Shown piece after piece: positions 52,346 to 61,353 of a stretch of DNA of 64,000 nt. How positions within the stretch are numbered: position 1 is the first letter of the stretch; the number at the start of each line of letters is the position of its first letter. Source of the stretch: Citrobacter sedlakii NBRC 105722 (GTDB lineage Bacteria; Pseudomonadota; Gammaproteobacteria; Enterobacterales; Enterobacteriaceae). A model generated the notes under the pieces. The model was not told the origin of the DNA. It did not search any database and was given only the letters and a program-made list of their open reading frames with translations. Location of the stretch: positions 1-64,000 of the forward strand of contig NZ_BBNB01000006.1 of assembly GCF_000759835.1 (NCBI RefSeq), written 5' to 3'. Made by a program: the position numbers and the translations under genes.

Positions 52346-54322
52346 TCATCTACCCGGCGGGATGAGCGGATTGCCGTATTGTTTCAGCCAGCTCTCTGCT
52401 AACTTTTTAGTGGCGTAATCGTTCAGATGCCCAACGTCACGGTACAACGGGATCCCGTTAATTTCTGTTTTGCAGATTCCGTCAGGGCATTGCACCCTTT
52501 TTGGATCGATAACGATCAGAGATGGAAACTTTGCCTGCAGCGTTGCGTACATTTTTTCTGTCCACACCGCCGGATTGATTTGCGGCTGCGGATTACAGGA
52601 TTGATGTTCATACTCGCCCCGTGTTTTAAAATGCTCATAGAAACAAGTCAGATAATTTTCCGGCATCGGGAACATGCTTTTCACAAGAATCGGCTGCGCG
52701 CCAGCATCGATAATGGCTTGTACAGCCTGCCCGGTCGCGCGGGTCACAATATTTATGGACTCAGTTTGTGATGGGGTATCATTAATATGATCTCTCACCC
52801 TGAACGCCGCATAGTTTTCCCATACCTGAGAAATGATGACGTATTTATACTTATGGCTTCGAATAGCGTCATAATATTTTTCGACGTTTTCGTGGCAAAT
52901 CTGATAATGATCGCCTTTATAAGTATATAAATCATCATGGTATACGTCCGGAATCGCCAGACACAACGAAGTCGCTTTCATATCCACAGCAACTTTTGCA
53001 TTTTTTCCCATGACATCAAAAAAATTCCAGTACTGATTGGAATGCGAATCGCCCATCAGTATCGCACGTTCTGAAGACGTTTTATCCCCTACCACACACG
53101 CCATATCGGTTCCTGATACATTCGCATTCATACAGTCCTGCCGCTGTTTTAACTTTGTCTCTTTCAGAACGCTATTGATATGATGAAGCGTCTCACCAAA
53201 CCGGAGATAACTAAAACCATCAAAATGCTTGCTGACAGGGATCAAAACGATAATGGCGAGCAGTGGCGCGACCAGCAAGATAATCAGCGTTTTTTTCAAA
53301 GACTGCCGGGGCTTTCTATAGGGTTTTTCAACAAAATAGTATGATCCCACCGCTAAAAGAATAGACAAACACAGGCCTGCCAGTCGGGCATAGACATGGG
53401 TAATCCCTATATAGTGCAATGTCGCGAAAATAGGCCAGTGGAAAAGATACAGTGAATACGAGATTTTACCGAGCCATACGAGAGGGGAGAATGATAAGCA
53501 ATTATTGATTAGGATATTTTCCCGGGAGCCGCTAAAAATCACTATTGCTGTACTGAGACAAACCGCCAGCGTATAAACGTTGGGATAACCCAGAATGACA
53601 TCCGTTCTGAAGCTGATAGTAAAAATAACAAAAATCGCAAGCAGTGAAATAATATTAAGCGCAACTATATTTACTCTCTTTGCCAATGGCAGATAAATAC
53701 ATACGCAGACACCAAGCATAAATTCAAAGAACCGGGAAGCGAAAAAATAATAGGTTTTCGTCGGCTGTGCAGACGTATAATGCCAAGTAATTGCGATACC
53801 CACTACCGTTATCAGCAGCGAGCCGTACTTAATCGTTCGCTCATTTGTTTTCTTACGGAAAAAATAATAAATAATCGGAAAAAAAAGATACCATTGCCAC
53901 TCAATAGACAGTGACCAGGTATGAAGCAATAACATCGCGTTCGAGTCAGGCGCTGCATACGCGGTCGTTTCATCACCAAAATAGCGGTTTGAGACGATCA
54001 GTAAGGTCTGTTTTATGCTTTTAAGAAAAGGTGCGTAATCTTCAGGTAACCAGAATACCGAAGCCAGGACGAAACAAAAAGCCATCATCGCCAGCATAGC
54101 AGGCTGCAAGCGCCATAGCCTGCGTAGGTAAAAGTCGCTAAAGCTAAATTTACCCGCATCCATTCTGTCTTTGATTATCGAGGCAATGAGGAAGCCAGAA
54201 ATAACGAAGAAAATATCAACCCCAATAAAACCGGATGCGAATACTGTAAACCCGGCGTGAAATAGCACCACCAGCAATACGGCAATCGCCCTGATGCCGT
54301 CAATATCTGAACGATATTTCAT
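52346..54322 (-). CDS. OafA/YrhL-type O-antigen acyltransferase with SGNH domain
   Basis: 658 residues. N-terminal acyltransferase-3 domain with about ten membrane segments: begins MKYRSDIDGIRAIAVLLVVLFHAG (His of the catalytic region) and FIGVDIFFVISGFLI. C-terminal periplasmic SGNH-hydrolase-like domain with GDSHSNQYW (block I, Ser nucleophile) and DVGHLND near the end. It likely O-acetylates a surface polysaccharide. The coding strand is clearly AT-richer than neighbours and it splits yeaR from leuE, consistent with horizontal acquisition. Confidence 0.9.
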   Translation of the reverse strand: MKYRSDIDGIRAIAVLLVVLFHAGFTVFASGFIGVDIFFVISGFLIASIIKDRMDAGKFSFSDFYLRRLWRLQPAMLAMMAFCFVLASVFWLPEDYAPFLKSIKQTLLIVSNRYFGDETTAYAAPDSNAMLLLHTWSLSIEWQWYLFFPIIYYFFRKKTNERTIKYGSLLITVVGIAITWHYTSAQPTKTYYFFASRFFEFMLGVCVCIYLPLAKRVNIVALNIISLLAIFVIFTISFRTDVILGYPNVYTLAVCLSTAIVIFSGSRENILINNCLSFSPLVWLGKISYSLYLFHWPIFATLHYIGITHVYARLAGLCLSILLAVGSYYFVEKPYRKPRQSLKKTLIILLVAPLLAIIVLIPVSKHFDGFSYLRFGETLHHINSVLKETKLKQRQDCMNANVSGTDMACVVGDKTSSERAILMGDSHSNQYWNFFDVMGKNAKVAVDMKATSLCLAIPDVYHDDLYTYKGDHYQICHENVEKYYDAIRSHKYKYVIISQVWENYAAFRVRDHINDTPSQTESINIVTRATGQAVQAIIDAGAQPILVKSMFPMPENYLTCFYEHFKTRGEYEHQSCNPQPQINPAVWTEKMYATLQAKFPSLIVIDPKRVQCPDGICKTEINGIPLYRDVGHLNDYATKKLAESWLKQYGNPLIPPGR

Positions 54323-54417
54323 CCATTACCCTGCCAATAAAATATAAAGCACGGATTTTACACGAGTTTATTTAAAAGTGAACCGCTATGGCTCACTGTT
54401 TCTCTGCGCTTCCGATA

Positions 54418-54443
54418 CAAAAAAGCCCGCTGTATAGCGGGCT
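54418..54443 (-). terminator. Terminator after leuE
   Basis: AGCCCGC (54424-54430) and GCGGGCT (54437-54443) with a TGTATA loop; a run of A to the left gives a U-tract on the minus-strand transcript. Confidence 0.88.
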
Positions 54444-54450
54444 AACAGAT

Positions 54451-55089
54451 TTACGATTGCAGCGTTGCCAGTCGTGCCGCGAATCCGACGAAAATCAGGC
54501 CGATCAGTGAATTTCCCACCTTCGCCAGTTTCTTTTTTGTGCGGATGTACTGGGTGACAAACGCGCCGGAGAGGATCAGGAAAGTCAGATAGCAAAAGCT
54601 CACCACTTCCAGCGTGGCCGCCAGAATGAAAAATGACAGTCCCGCGTGCGGCGCGTTAACATCAATAAACTGCACAAAAAAGGAGACGTAGAAAAGAATC
54701 GCTTTTGGATTGGTCAGGCTCAGTACGAGCGCGCGTTTAAAAATCGCACCGAAAGGCACGGCGTCTTCAGAGGCCCCACTGCCCTTTGATTTAAGCGTGG
54801 ACCAGAGGATCTTCGCGCCAAGATAAAGCAGATAAAACGCACCGAGATACCGCACGATATTAAACAGCACCGGCGTGGTTTTAATCAGCGTCGCAACGCC
54901 CGCATAGGCTAAAAACATCAGCACCGCATCGCCAATAAACACACCGCTCGCGGCAAGATAGCCGCCCTTTATCCCTCGCCCGACGCTGTTTTTTAAAACA
55001 AATATCGTATTCGGCCCCGGCACTAATACAATAAAAATCGCCCCCACCAGATAGGTCCAGTAATTCAGTACGCCATACTCTGCAAACAC
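54451..55089 (-). CDS. leuE: LeuE, LysE/RhtB-family leucine exporter
   Basis: 212 residues, six membrane segments, Rht/LysE signature [19 protein letters not shown] near the start. In E. coli it exports leucine and some analogues under Lrp control. The GTG at 55089 ([11 protein letters not shown]) is chosen because AGGAAGAGG lies 5 nt upstream and it gives the E. coli length; an open frame extends eight codons further up without a ribosome site. Confidence 0.94.
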   Translation of the reverse strand: MFAEYGVLNYWTYLVGAIFIVLVPGPNTIFVLKNSVGRGIKGGYLAASGVFIGDAVLMFLAYAGVATLIKTTPVLFNIVRYLGAFYLLYLGAKILWSTLKSKGSGASEDAVPFGAIFKRALVLSLTNPKAILFYVSFFVQFIDVNAPHAGLSFFILAATLEVVSFCYLTFLILSGAFVTQYIRTKKKLAKVGNSLIGLIFVGFAARLATLQS

Positions 55090-55204
55090 GTTAACCTCTT
55101 CCTGAAACAACACATACGCTTAGCTGCGAAACAATATGCTAACCAATGCACCTGATGATGGAAAGGGAAATCCCTTAAACGGAGGTTCCGCGTTGGCGGG
55201 TGTT

Positions 55205-56470
55205 TTATCTGACGACCAGCAGATCCGATACGCGCGTAGTGTAGCGGGGAGAGAGCATCTCCCGTTTCATTTGCCACTGCTGGGTGGTGCCTTGCCCGGC
55301 AAAATAGAGCGTTCCCCTTCCCTCTTGCGCATTAAGCTTATCCAGCACGCTCATCAACTTTTCACTGCCCGGACGGGGTGCGTTATCGTCAAACAGATTA
55401 AGCTGCGCCACGCCCTGGCTGAAAAAGTCGCCAAGCATCACACCCGCTTTTTGATAACGGTGACCGTCACGCCAGATCGCGTCCAGACAGCGGATCGCCG
55501 CGTTAATAATGTCCCGGCTGTCATGCGTTGGCGTCAACAATTCGACCGAGCCATAATTGCCGTAATATTTTTCATTTTCCGCAAACGGACTGGTTTTCAC
55601 AAAGGCGGAAATATGCCGACAGTATTGATGCTCCGCGCGAAGCTTTTCCGCCGCGCGCGTGGCGTGGCTGCAAATGGCCTGACGCATCTGCTCGTAGTCA
55701 CTCACCCGCTCGCCAAAAGAGCGGGAACAGATAATCTCCTGCCGGGCGGCTGAAAACTCCTCCAGCGCCAGACACGGTTCGCCGCGCAACTCGCGCACCG
55801 TTCTTTCAAGCACCACGCTGAAATTTTTCCTGATGAAGCGAATATCCGTCTCCGCCAACTGCAGTACGTTTTCGATGCCCATCGTTTCCAGCTTTTTCGC
55901 AATGCGCCGCCCAATGCCCCACACCTCGCTGACCGGCATTAACGCCATTAGCTTTCTCTGGCGATCCACGTTCGACAGATCCACCACCCCGCCTGTCTGC
56001 GGCCACTGCTTTGCCGCGTGGTTCGCCAGCTTCGCCAGCGTCTTGGTTGGGGCGATCCCGACACCAACCAGCAGATGCGTGCGCTGCAGCAGCGTGCGGC
56101 GAATCTCCATGCCGAAATCGGTCAGATCCCGGCAATGGCGTACCCCCGTCAGATCGCAAAACGCTTCATCGATACTGTATATTTCCACGCGCGGCGTCAG
56201 CTCTTCCAGCGTGGTCATTACCCGGTTAGACATATCGGCGTACAGTTCGTAGTTGCTGCTGAAGCAGACGACGCCATAGCGACGAAACAGATCTTTTTGC
56301 TTAAAGTAGGGATCGCCCATTTTCACGCCCAGCCGCTTTGCTTCTGCGCTTCGGGCGATGACGCAACCATCGTTGTTTGATAACACGGCCACTGGCTTAC
56401 CTTTCAGATCCGGCCGGAAGGCGGTTTCGCAGGATGCGTAAAAGGAATTCACATCCACCAGCGCAAACAT
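55205..56470 (-). CDS. umuC: UmuC, catalytic subunit of DNA polymerase V
   Basis: 421 residues, Y-family polymerase. Active-site motif YSIDEAF (Asp/Glu near 101) and the first acidic residue in FALVDVNSFYASCE are intact. The C-terminal clamp-binding motif QLNLF lies near residue 357. With UmuD' it carries out translesion synthesis. Two nt after umuD. In E. coli umuDC is at 26 min, not next to leuE, so the locus has moved. Confidence 0.96.
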   Translation of the reverse strand: MFALVDVNSFYASCETAFRPDLKGKPVAVLSNNDGCVIARSAEAKRLGVKMGDPYFKQKDLFRRYGVVCFSSNYELYADMSNRVMTTLEELTPRVEIYSIDEAFCDLTGVRHCRDLTDFGMEIRRTLLQRTHLLVGVGIAPTKTLAKLANHAAKQWPQTGGVVDLSNVDRQRKLMALMPVSEVWGIGRRIAKKLETMGIENVLQLAETDIRFIRKNFSVVLERTVRELRGEPCLALEEFSAARQEIICSRSFGERVSDYEQMRQAICSHATRAAEKLRAEHQYCRHISAFVKTSPFAENEKYYGNYGSVELLTPTHDSRDIINAAIRCLDAIWRDGHRYQKAGVMLGDFFSQGVAQLNLFDDNAPRPGSEKLMSVLDKLNAQEGRGTLYFAGQGTTQQWQMKREMLSPRYTTRVSDLLVVR

Positions 56471-56472
56471 GA

Positions 56473-56892
56473 TTACTTTGTCGCTTTGATGATGTGCGTA
56501 ACCACGCCGAAAATATCCAGCGTATCCTCACTGCTCACGCGGATAGGCGACCAGGCGCTGTTCATCGGGTTTAACTGCACCGTGGGCCGCAGCTGTAGCT
56601 GCTTTACCGTAAACTCCCCTTCAACTGCCGCAATCACAATGTCACCGTGCGTCGCCTGAAGCGCGCTGTCCACCACCAGCAAATCCCCGTCGCCAATACC
56701 GCCCTCAATCATCGAGTCGCCAGCGGCGCGGACAAAATAGGTTGAACTGGGATGCTGAATAAGCAGTTCGTTAAGGTCGATCCGTTGTTCCACATAATCT
56801 TGCGCGGGAGAGGGAAATCCGCACTGAACGATATCGGCAAAAAGCGGAGTCGTTACAATCTGGCGCAAGTCAACGGGTCTGTAGAACATCAT
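56473..56892 (-). CDS. umuD: UmuD, SOS mutagenesis protein, S24 autoprotease
   Basis: 139 residues from ATG 56892. The LexA-like self-cleavage site is VQCGFPSP (Cys24-Gly25), with the Ser60-type nucleophile in GDSMIEGG and the Lys97-type base in FTVKQLQL. RecA filament triggers cleavage to UmuD'. Tandem starts GTG/ATG/ATG/ATG at 56898-56889 leave the exact start open; 56892 aligns with E. coli. A perfect LexA box lies 20 nt upstream. Confidence 0.95.
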   Translation of the reverse strand: MMFYRPVDLRQIVTTPLFADIVQCGFPSPAQDYVEQRIDLNELLIQHPSSTYFVRAAGDSMIEGGIGDGDLLVVDSALQATHGDIVIAAVEGEFTVKQLQLRPTVQLNPMNSAWSPIRVSSEDTLDIFGVVTHIIKATK

Positions 56893-56911
56893 CATCACAC
56901 ATCCATATATT

Positions 56912-56931
56912 TACTGTATTTATATACAGTA
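56912..56931 (-). promoter_or_regulatory. LexA box of umuDC
   Basis: TACTGTATTTATATACAGTA, near-perfect fit to the consensus, both CTGT and ACAG intact, with A/T centre. Located immediately upstream of umuD. Confidence 0.97.
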
Positions 56932-57065
56932 GATTTAAACAAAGGCGAGATCAAGCGGCGAACAGCGCGTGTTGGCGGGCGTTAAACTGCAGCATGTTGA
57001 TTTTATTTATTTACGGGGAGAAAAAAATTTTGTACGGCTCATTCGAATGATTATAAAAGCGCCAA

Positions 57066-57093
57066 CTGAAAACCCGTCGGCATGCGACGGGTT
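57066..57093 (-). terminator. Terminator after zinT
   Basis: AACCCGTCG (57071-57079) and CGACGGGTT (57085-57093), a 9-bp stem with GCATG loop, preceded on the left by GAAAA giving a short U-tract on the minus strand. Confidence 0.8.
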
Positions 57094-57101
57094 CACAGGA
57101 T

Positions 57102-57752
57102 TTAATGATGCAGCATTTCATCCACCACGGCCTGGGCCTTAAGCTGGTAAGGATAATAGGTTGGCCAGTTATCCATCTCTTCCAGCAGCGCCTGCTGTGA
57201 GGTATTGCCCATAAAGATATGGAAATGGCTCGACTTGCGCGGAGCGATGATATGATCGCTAAACTGCACATATTTCGGCGCGTTGCTGTTCGCCTCTTTG
57301 CACTCAAACAGATAACGGACGCCTTTCTTACCCGAGGTATAGGTGAGGATCTTGTGTCCAGCATAGTCATATTTACAGGAGGCGACCTGATCGCCGGTAT
57401 GGAACTCCATCACGCCGTTTTCAATACCGATCGTTTCGACATCCGTTGCATATCCTTTGCGGTAATACGCTTTTATTTCCTCTGCTGATTTACGCTTATC
57501 TTTCTCTGCTTTCTGCGTAAACACCGGATCCAGTTCGCCGCTGACCAGATACGGGTAAACGGATTGCCACATACCGTCCCAGTCGGTCAACGCCCTGTCC
57601 CGAACGTTTTTATCGTCGAATACGCCTTCTGCCGCTTTCTGTTCCACCTCTGTCAGCGGAGCGCCATGTGAATGGTGACCGTGTGCGAAGGCATAACCGC
57701 TCGCCAGCAGCATTCCCAGAAACAGCGATAGTTTTTTAAAACGAATAACCAC
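57102..57752 (-). CDS. zinT: ZinT (YodA), periplasmic zinc-binding protein
   Basis: 216 residues with signal peptide (ending [11 protein letters not shown]). The mature N-terminus is His-rich (HGHHSHG) and the lipocalin-like domain has the metal-binding His residues near SSHFHIFMG. It assists ZnuABC uptake under zinc limitation. Start is GTG at 57752, with GAGGG 7 nt upstream. A Zur box lies about 35-50 nt upstream. Confidence 0.95.
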   Translation of the reverse strand: MVIRFKKLSLFLGMLLASGYAFAHGHHSHGAPLTEVEQKAAEGVFDDKNVRDRALTDWDGMWQSVYPYLVSGELDPVFTQKAEKDKRKSAEEIKAYYRKGYATDVETIGIENGVMEFHTGDQVASCKYDYAGHKILTYTSGKKGVRYLFECKEANSNAPKYVQFSDHIIAPRKSSHFHIFMGNTSQQALLEEMDNWPTYYPYQLKAQAVVDEMLHH

Positions 57753-57783
57753 AATTGCACCCTCAGTTCATCCATAAAGATGC

Positions 57784-57803
57784 AATGTTATATTATAACA
57801 AAA
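57784..57803 (-). promoter_or_regulatory. Zur box upstream of zinT
   Basis: AATGTTATATTATAACAAAA: the palindrome GTTATA-TTATAAC matches the enteric Zur operator. Zinc-bound Zur would repress zinT from here. Confidence 0.92.
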
Positions 57804-57854
57804 GAAGATATTCAACTGTCCCGATGAAAACAACGAGGAAAAGCAGGCCGAAAA

Positions 57855-57878
57855 TCAACGGCCACCGCGCGGGTGGCC
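57855..57878 (-). terminator. Hairpin after the copper-storage-type gene
   Basis: GGCCACC (57860-57866) and GGTGGCC (57872-57878) with a GCGCG loop. The left flank AAAATCAAC gives a short U-rich tail on the minus strand. Confidence 0.65.
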
Positions 57879-57893
57879 AATGGCAGGAGGCTG

Positions 57894-58220
57894 TCAGGCA
57901 GCCATCTTCAGGCAGGCGTCGGCGCACGCATTGCAGGCCTGGGCGCACGCCTGACAGTGTTGGTGCTCATGTCGGGCACATTCCTCGGCGCAGGCCTTGC
58001 ACAGGTCCACGCAAAGACGACACGCCTGACTGAGATAATCGCTGTCCAGGGCCATAAATTGCGCCGCCAGACGGCACATTGCGGCACACTGGGTATCCAG
58101 ACGGATACACGCTCTCATCATATCGATATCTTGTTCATTCAGGCATGACGCAGCACAGTGATCGCATGCTGCCGCACACGCATAACACATATCAATACAT
58201 TCACGGTGTTCTTGCTGCAT
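57894..58220 (-). CDS. Cys-rich four-helix-bundle copper-binding protein (DUF326, Csp-like)
   Basis: 108 residues with about 18 Cys. The repeating C-x2-C, C-x3-C and CxxxC pattern (CYACAAACDHCAASC, CRLCVDLCKACAEEC, CQACAQACNACADAC) lines a four-helix bundle as in Csp copper-storage proteins. No signal peptide, so cytosolic (Csp3-like). It would store Cu(I). It lies between zinT and uspF; no linked copper pump is visible. Confidence 0.88.
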   Translation of the reverse strand: MQQEHRECIDMCYACAAACDHCAASCLNEQDIDMMRACIRLDTQCAAMCRLAAQFMALDSDYLSQACRLCVDLCKACAEECARHEHQHCQACAQACNACADACLKMAA

Positions 58221-58450
58221 AACTCACTCCTTATTTTTGTCAGAGGAGTAGATAAGTCTGCACAAAATTTCCCACCTCGCCAGGCGGTAAGGCGCATTCA
58301 CTTTTTTCCGAATAGCAGAATCCTTTTCCATTTCGTGTCGGCAATCACATATTCCACGCCCCGTTGTCCAGAACTTTGATCGGGTCACTTTTTCTACAAA
58401 AACCGAATTCGGTATGATGGAGGCGGACATAAAAAACAGGAGGTAATACT

Positions 58451-58879
58451 ATGTATCGTTCTGTTCTGGTTCCAATTGATATCTCTGAATCCGATCTGAC
58501 CCGCCAACTCATCCCCCAGGTTGAGGCGCACACCAAAGCGGCAAAAGTCCACTTCCTGGCGGTGATCCCGTCAGTCCCCTTCTATGCTTCCATGGGGCTT
58601 GCCTACTCCGGTGAATTACCGGACAGGAACGGTTTACAGGCCAAAGCCTTGCAGAAGCTGGAAGAGATCGTGAAGCAATTCACTATCCCTGAAGGCAGAG
58701 TGCAAACGCACGTGGTGTATGGTCCACCTAAAGATCAAATCCTGAAGGTGGCGGAGGCGGTGAGCGCCGATCTGGTGATTATTGCCTCGCACCAGCCAGG
58801 CATCTCAACCTATCTGCTGGGCTCAACCGCTGCGGCCGTGGTTCGCCACGCGCACTGCCCGGTGTTAGTGGTACGCTGA
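58451..58879 (+). CDS. uspF: UspF-like universal stress protein
   Basis: 142 residues, UspA fold. ATP-binding motif G-x2-G-x9-G(S/T) appears as [31 protein letters not shown]-terminus [15 protein letters not shown] is close to E. coli UspF (YnaF). It starts after CAGGAGG. In E. coli it is not in this neighbourhood, so the assignment to UspF rather than a paralogue is by similarity only. Confidence 0.85.
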   Translation: MYRSVLVPIDISESDLTRQLIPQVEAHTKAAKVHFLAVIPSVPFYASMGLAYSGELPDRNGLQAKALQKLEEIVKQFTIPEGRVQTHVVYGPPKDQILKVAEAVSADLVIIASHQPGISTYLLGSTAAAVVRHAHCPVLVVR

Positions 58880-58885
58880 TCCCCG

Positions 58886-58911
58886 AACGGGAGTCCGCTG
58901 GCTCCCGTTTA
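58886..58911 (+). terminator. Terminator between uspF and the lysR gene
   Basis: AACGGGAG (58886-58893) and CTCCCGTT (58902-58909) with TCCGCTGG loop followed by TATT. Overlaps the 3' end of the convergent regulator gene. Confidence 0.8.
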
Positions 58912-59769
58912 TTCGGCCTTTACAATCCAGTCCCGAAAGATTTCCATTGCCGGGGTCACTGGCTTCGATTTCAGGTGCGTGAGCCAGTAGCTGCCCATAT
59001 CGACTTCATTAGCAAAAGGACGCACAAGCTGCCCGCTCGCCAGCTCACGGCTGAACATTTTTGCCGGAACCAGTGCCGCGCCGCCGCTCTGGATGACCGT
59101 TTCAACCATCAGGCGCGATGAGTCGAACATTGCGCCATTGATTCGCTCAGCGCTAACCCCTGCGGCCGCAAACCAGGTATCCCATTCATCTGCCCGGTAA
59201 GAGCGTAAAAGATTCTCTTGCAGGAGATCGGCGGGATGCGACAGTCGTTGCGCGGTATCGGGCGAACAAAGCACCGTCAGCGGCGCCTCGCACAGCATTT
59301 CGTTATGGGTGGCGGGCCACTGACCGCTACCAAAGCGGATGGCGAAATCCAGCCCTTCTGCGGCCAGGTTTACCACGTTGTTATTGGTGCGCAAACGCAG
59401 ATCGACAAACGGATGCGCTTGCCGGAATTGTTCAATGCGCGGTAGCAGCCAGCCAACAGCGAAAGTCCCAACCGCCGCGACGGTGAGCACCTCACGGTAT
59501 TCTCCTCCTTCAAACTGGCGAAAAATGGTGTCGATTTGCCCAAACGCATCGGTCAGCACCGCAAACAGCGCCTGCGCTTCATCCGTCATCTCCAGCCCTC
59601 TGGGCAGACGCTTGAACAGCACCCGGTTCAGGCGATCTTCAAGTATTCGTACCTGTTGGCTGACCGCCGCCTGCGTTACGCAAAGTTCAAGCGCGGCGCG
59701 CGTAAAGCTCAAATGACGGGCGGAAGCTTCAAAGGCGCGTAGCGCATTGAGAGGAAGATGAGAACGCAT
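58909..59769 (-). CDS. AmpR-type LysR regulator of the beta-lactamase
   Basis: 286 residues. N-terminal winged HTH (LNALRAFEASARHLSFTRAALELCVTQAAVSQQVRILE) and LysR effector domain. Strong AmpR family resemblance: the pattern LPRIEQFRQAHPFVDLRLRTNNN and RADEWDTWF is like AmpR/SedR. It is divergent from the beta-lactamase gene with a 197-nt spacer, the classic inducible arrangement. It should sense muropeptides and activate bla. Confidence 0.9.
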   Translation of the reverse strand: MRSHLPLNALRAFEASARHLSFTRAALELCVTQAAVSQQVRILEDRLNRVLFKRLPRGLEMTDEAQALFAVLTDAFGQIDTIFRQFEGGEYREVLTVAAVGTFAVGWLLPRIEQFRQAHPFVDLRLRTNNNVVNLAAEGLDFAIRFGSGQWPATHNEMLCEAPLTVLCSPDTAQRLSHPADLLQENLLRSYRADEWDTWFAAAGVSAERINGAMFDSSRLMVETVIQSGGAALVPAKMFSRELASGQLVRPFANEVDMGSYWLTHLKSKPVTPAMEIFRDWIVKAE

Positions 59770-59814
59770 CGAAAAGACTCATAAGATTTTCTTTTGTCCA
59801 GGGTAAATTCTTCT

Positions 59815-59831
59815 CGCTTGTTAAGCAAGCG
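59815..59831. promoter_or_regulatory. Palindrome in the lysR-bla spacer, candidate operator
   Basis: CGCTTG-TTAAG-CAAGCG is a near-perfect dyad in the middle of the divergent spacer. LysR regulators bind such dyads (T-N11-A). The regulator's own promoter must also lie here. Assignment is tentative. Confidence 0.45.
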
Positions 59832-59966
59832 CTGAATGGAGATAGTGCATCACGCCGGCAACCGGGAAACATTTTATTTTTATTGATGTCTCTGGCCTGG
59901 ATATTTCTGCACCAAAAACAAAAGTGTCCTTATTTACCCATTCATTGACGATTAAGAAGGTTTTGT

Positions 59967-60854
59967 ATGCTTAAAGAACGGTTTCGCCAGACGGTATTTA
60001 TCGCTGCCGCTGTTATGCCCTTCATTTTTAGTAGCACTTCACTGCATGCGCAGGCGACGTCAGACGTGCAGCAGGTTCAGAAAAAGCTGGCGGCGCTGGA
60101 AAAGCAATCTGGCGGACGCCTGGGCGTGGCGCTGATTAATACCGCGGATAATTCGCAGGTGCTGTACCGCGCAGACGAGCGTTTTGCGATGTGCAGCACC
60201 AGTAAGGTCATGACCGCCGCCGCGGTATTAAAACAGAGTGAAACCCATGACGGTATTTTGCAGCAAAAAATGACCATTAAAAAAGCCGATCTGACCAACT
60301 GGAATCCCGTAACAGAGAAATATGTGGGTAATACGATGACATTAGCTGAGCTAAGCGCAGCGACGTTACAGTACAGCGATAATACCGCCATGAATAAACT
60401 GCTGGCGCATCTTGGCGGCCCCGGCAACGTCACGGCGTTTGCACGTTCCATTGGCGACACGACGTTTCGTCTCGATCGCAAAGAGCCGGAATTAAACACC
60501 GCCATTCCCGACGATGAGCGCGACACAACATCGCCGCTGGCCATGGCCAAAAGTCTGCGTAAACTCACGCTGGGCGACGCGCTGGCAGGTCCCCAGCGCG
60601 CGCAGCTTGTCGACTGGCTGAAAGGCAACACCACCGGGGGCCAGAGCATTCGTGCCGGCCTTCCTGCACGCTGGGTGGTGGGCGATAAAACCGGGGCGGG
60701 TGATTACGGCACCACGAATGACATTGCGGTGATCTGGCCGGAAGACCGCGCCCCGCTGGTGCTGGTAACCTATTTCACACAGCCACGGCAGGATGCGAAA
60801 TGGCGTAAAGATGTCCTGGCCGCGGCGGCGAAAATTGTGACGGAAGGAAAGTAA
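59967..60854 (+). CDS. Chromosomal class A beta-lactamase (CdiA/SED-1-like)
   Basis: 295 residues, signal peptide ending SLHAQA. Catalytic motifs of class A: CSTSK (Ser70-x-x-Lys73, preceded by Cys69), YSDN (SDN loop 130-132), EPELN (Glu166) and DKTGAGD (KTG 234-236). No integron or mobile element is adjacent, so it appears intrinsic. Close in sequence, as I recall, to SED-1 of Citrobacter sedlakii and to other Citrobacter enzymes. The start at 59967 begins the signal peptide [13 protein letters not shown]. Confidence 0.94.
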   Translation: MLKERFRQTVFIAAAVMPFIFSSTSLHAQATSDVQQVQKKLAALEKQSGGRLGVALINTADNSQVLYRADERFAMCSTSKVMTAAAVLKQSETHDGILQQKMTIKKADLTNWNPVTEKYVGNTMTLAELSAATLQYSDNTAMNKLLAHLGGPGNVTAFARSIGDTTFRLDRKEPELNTAIPDDERDTTSPLAMAKSLRKLTLGDALAGPQRAQLVDWLKGNTTGGQSIRAGLPARWVVGDKTGAGDYGTTNDIAVIWPEDRAPLVLVTYFTQPRQDAKWRKDVLAAAAKIVTEGK

Positions 60855-60873
60855 TTTCTCTGAACAGAACCCT

Positions 60874-60899
60874 GCGCAGACACCTGACGGTGTCTGTGC
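60874..60899 (+). terminator. Hairpin after the beta-lactamase
   Basis: GCGCAGACACC (60874-60884) pairs with GGTGTCTGTGC (60889-60899), one G-U pair, TGAC loop. No long T-run follows. Confidence 0.65.
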
Positions 60900-60986
60900 G
60901 GAAAACAGCGCTTCGCTGGAAAATTGGTCTACACTAAAAAATGTGTGAATTCACTCTCACCAATCAACCTAACAAGGATGCGCGAT

Positions 60987-61277
60987 ATGAAAAAAATTGC
61001 TTTCGCTACCACACTGCTTGTCTCAGCCTTCTCTTTCAGCGCCATTGCCGCTGACCAGGTTTCAAAAGAAGAAGTTGATCATTTTAAACTGGAAAAAGTG
61101 GGGACGGTAAACGTTTCGCAGAGCGGCGGAGCCATCTCCTCACCAAGCGATCTGCGTGAAGAACTGTCGAAACTGACGGATGAAAAAGGCGCCAAATATT
61201 ATCACATCGTCGCTGCCCGTCAGCATGGCCCGAATTTTGAAGCGGTCGCCGACATTTATAAAGATGCGAAAAAATAA
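60987..61277 (+). CDS. DUF1471 (YdgH/BhsA/McbA-family) periplasmic protein
   Basis: 96 residues. Signal peptide MKKIAFATTLLVSAFSFSAIAA, then the DUF1471 core (LEKVGTVNVSQSGGAISSPSDLREELSKLTDEKGAKYYHIVAAR). Family members act in stress and biofilm responses. The ATG at 60987 has AAGGA 8 nt upstream; the ATG at 60978 abuts that site. Which paralogue it is cannot be said. Confidence 0.9.
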   Translation: MKKIAFATTLLVSAFSFSAIAADQVSKEEVDHFKLEKVGTVNVSQSGGAISSPSDLREELSKLTDEKGAKYYHIVAARQHGPNFEAVADIYKDAKK

Positions 61278-61318
61278 GCCCGTCGTGAACAGTATTCACC
61301 TGCTGGTCTGACAAAAGA

Positions 61319-61347
61319 AAAAGGCCCGGACAAATGTCCAGGCCTTT
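61319..61347 (-). terminator. Terminator shared by the tRNA-like gene and the DUF1471 gene
   Basis: AAAGGCCCGGAC (61320-61331) pairs with GTCCAGGCCTTT (61336-61347), one mismatch. On the minus strand it is followed by TTTTTCTTTT, a strong U-tract, immediately after the tRNA-like 3' end. Confidence 0.88.
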
Positions 61348-61353
61348 AAAATT

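Noticed and set aside
58221..58300. CueR-type operator upstream of the copper-storage-type gene
   Set aside because: CCACCTCGCC...GGCGGTAAGG is only partly dyadic and does not match the ACCTTCC/GGAAGGT pattern.
59967..60854. Beta-lactamase as an acquired, mobile resistance gene
   Set aside because: No insertion sequence, integron attC or transposase nearby, and a dedicated divergent LysR regulator indicates a resident chromosomal gene.
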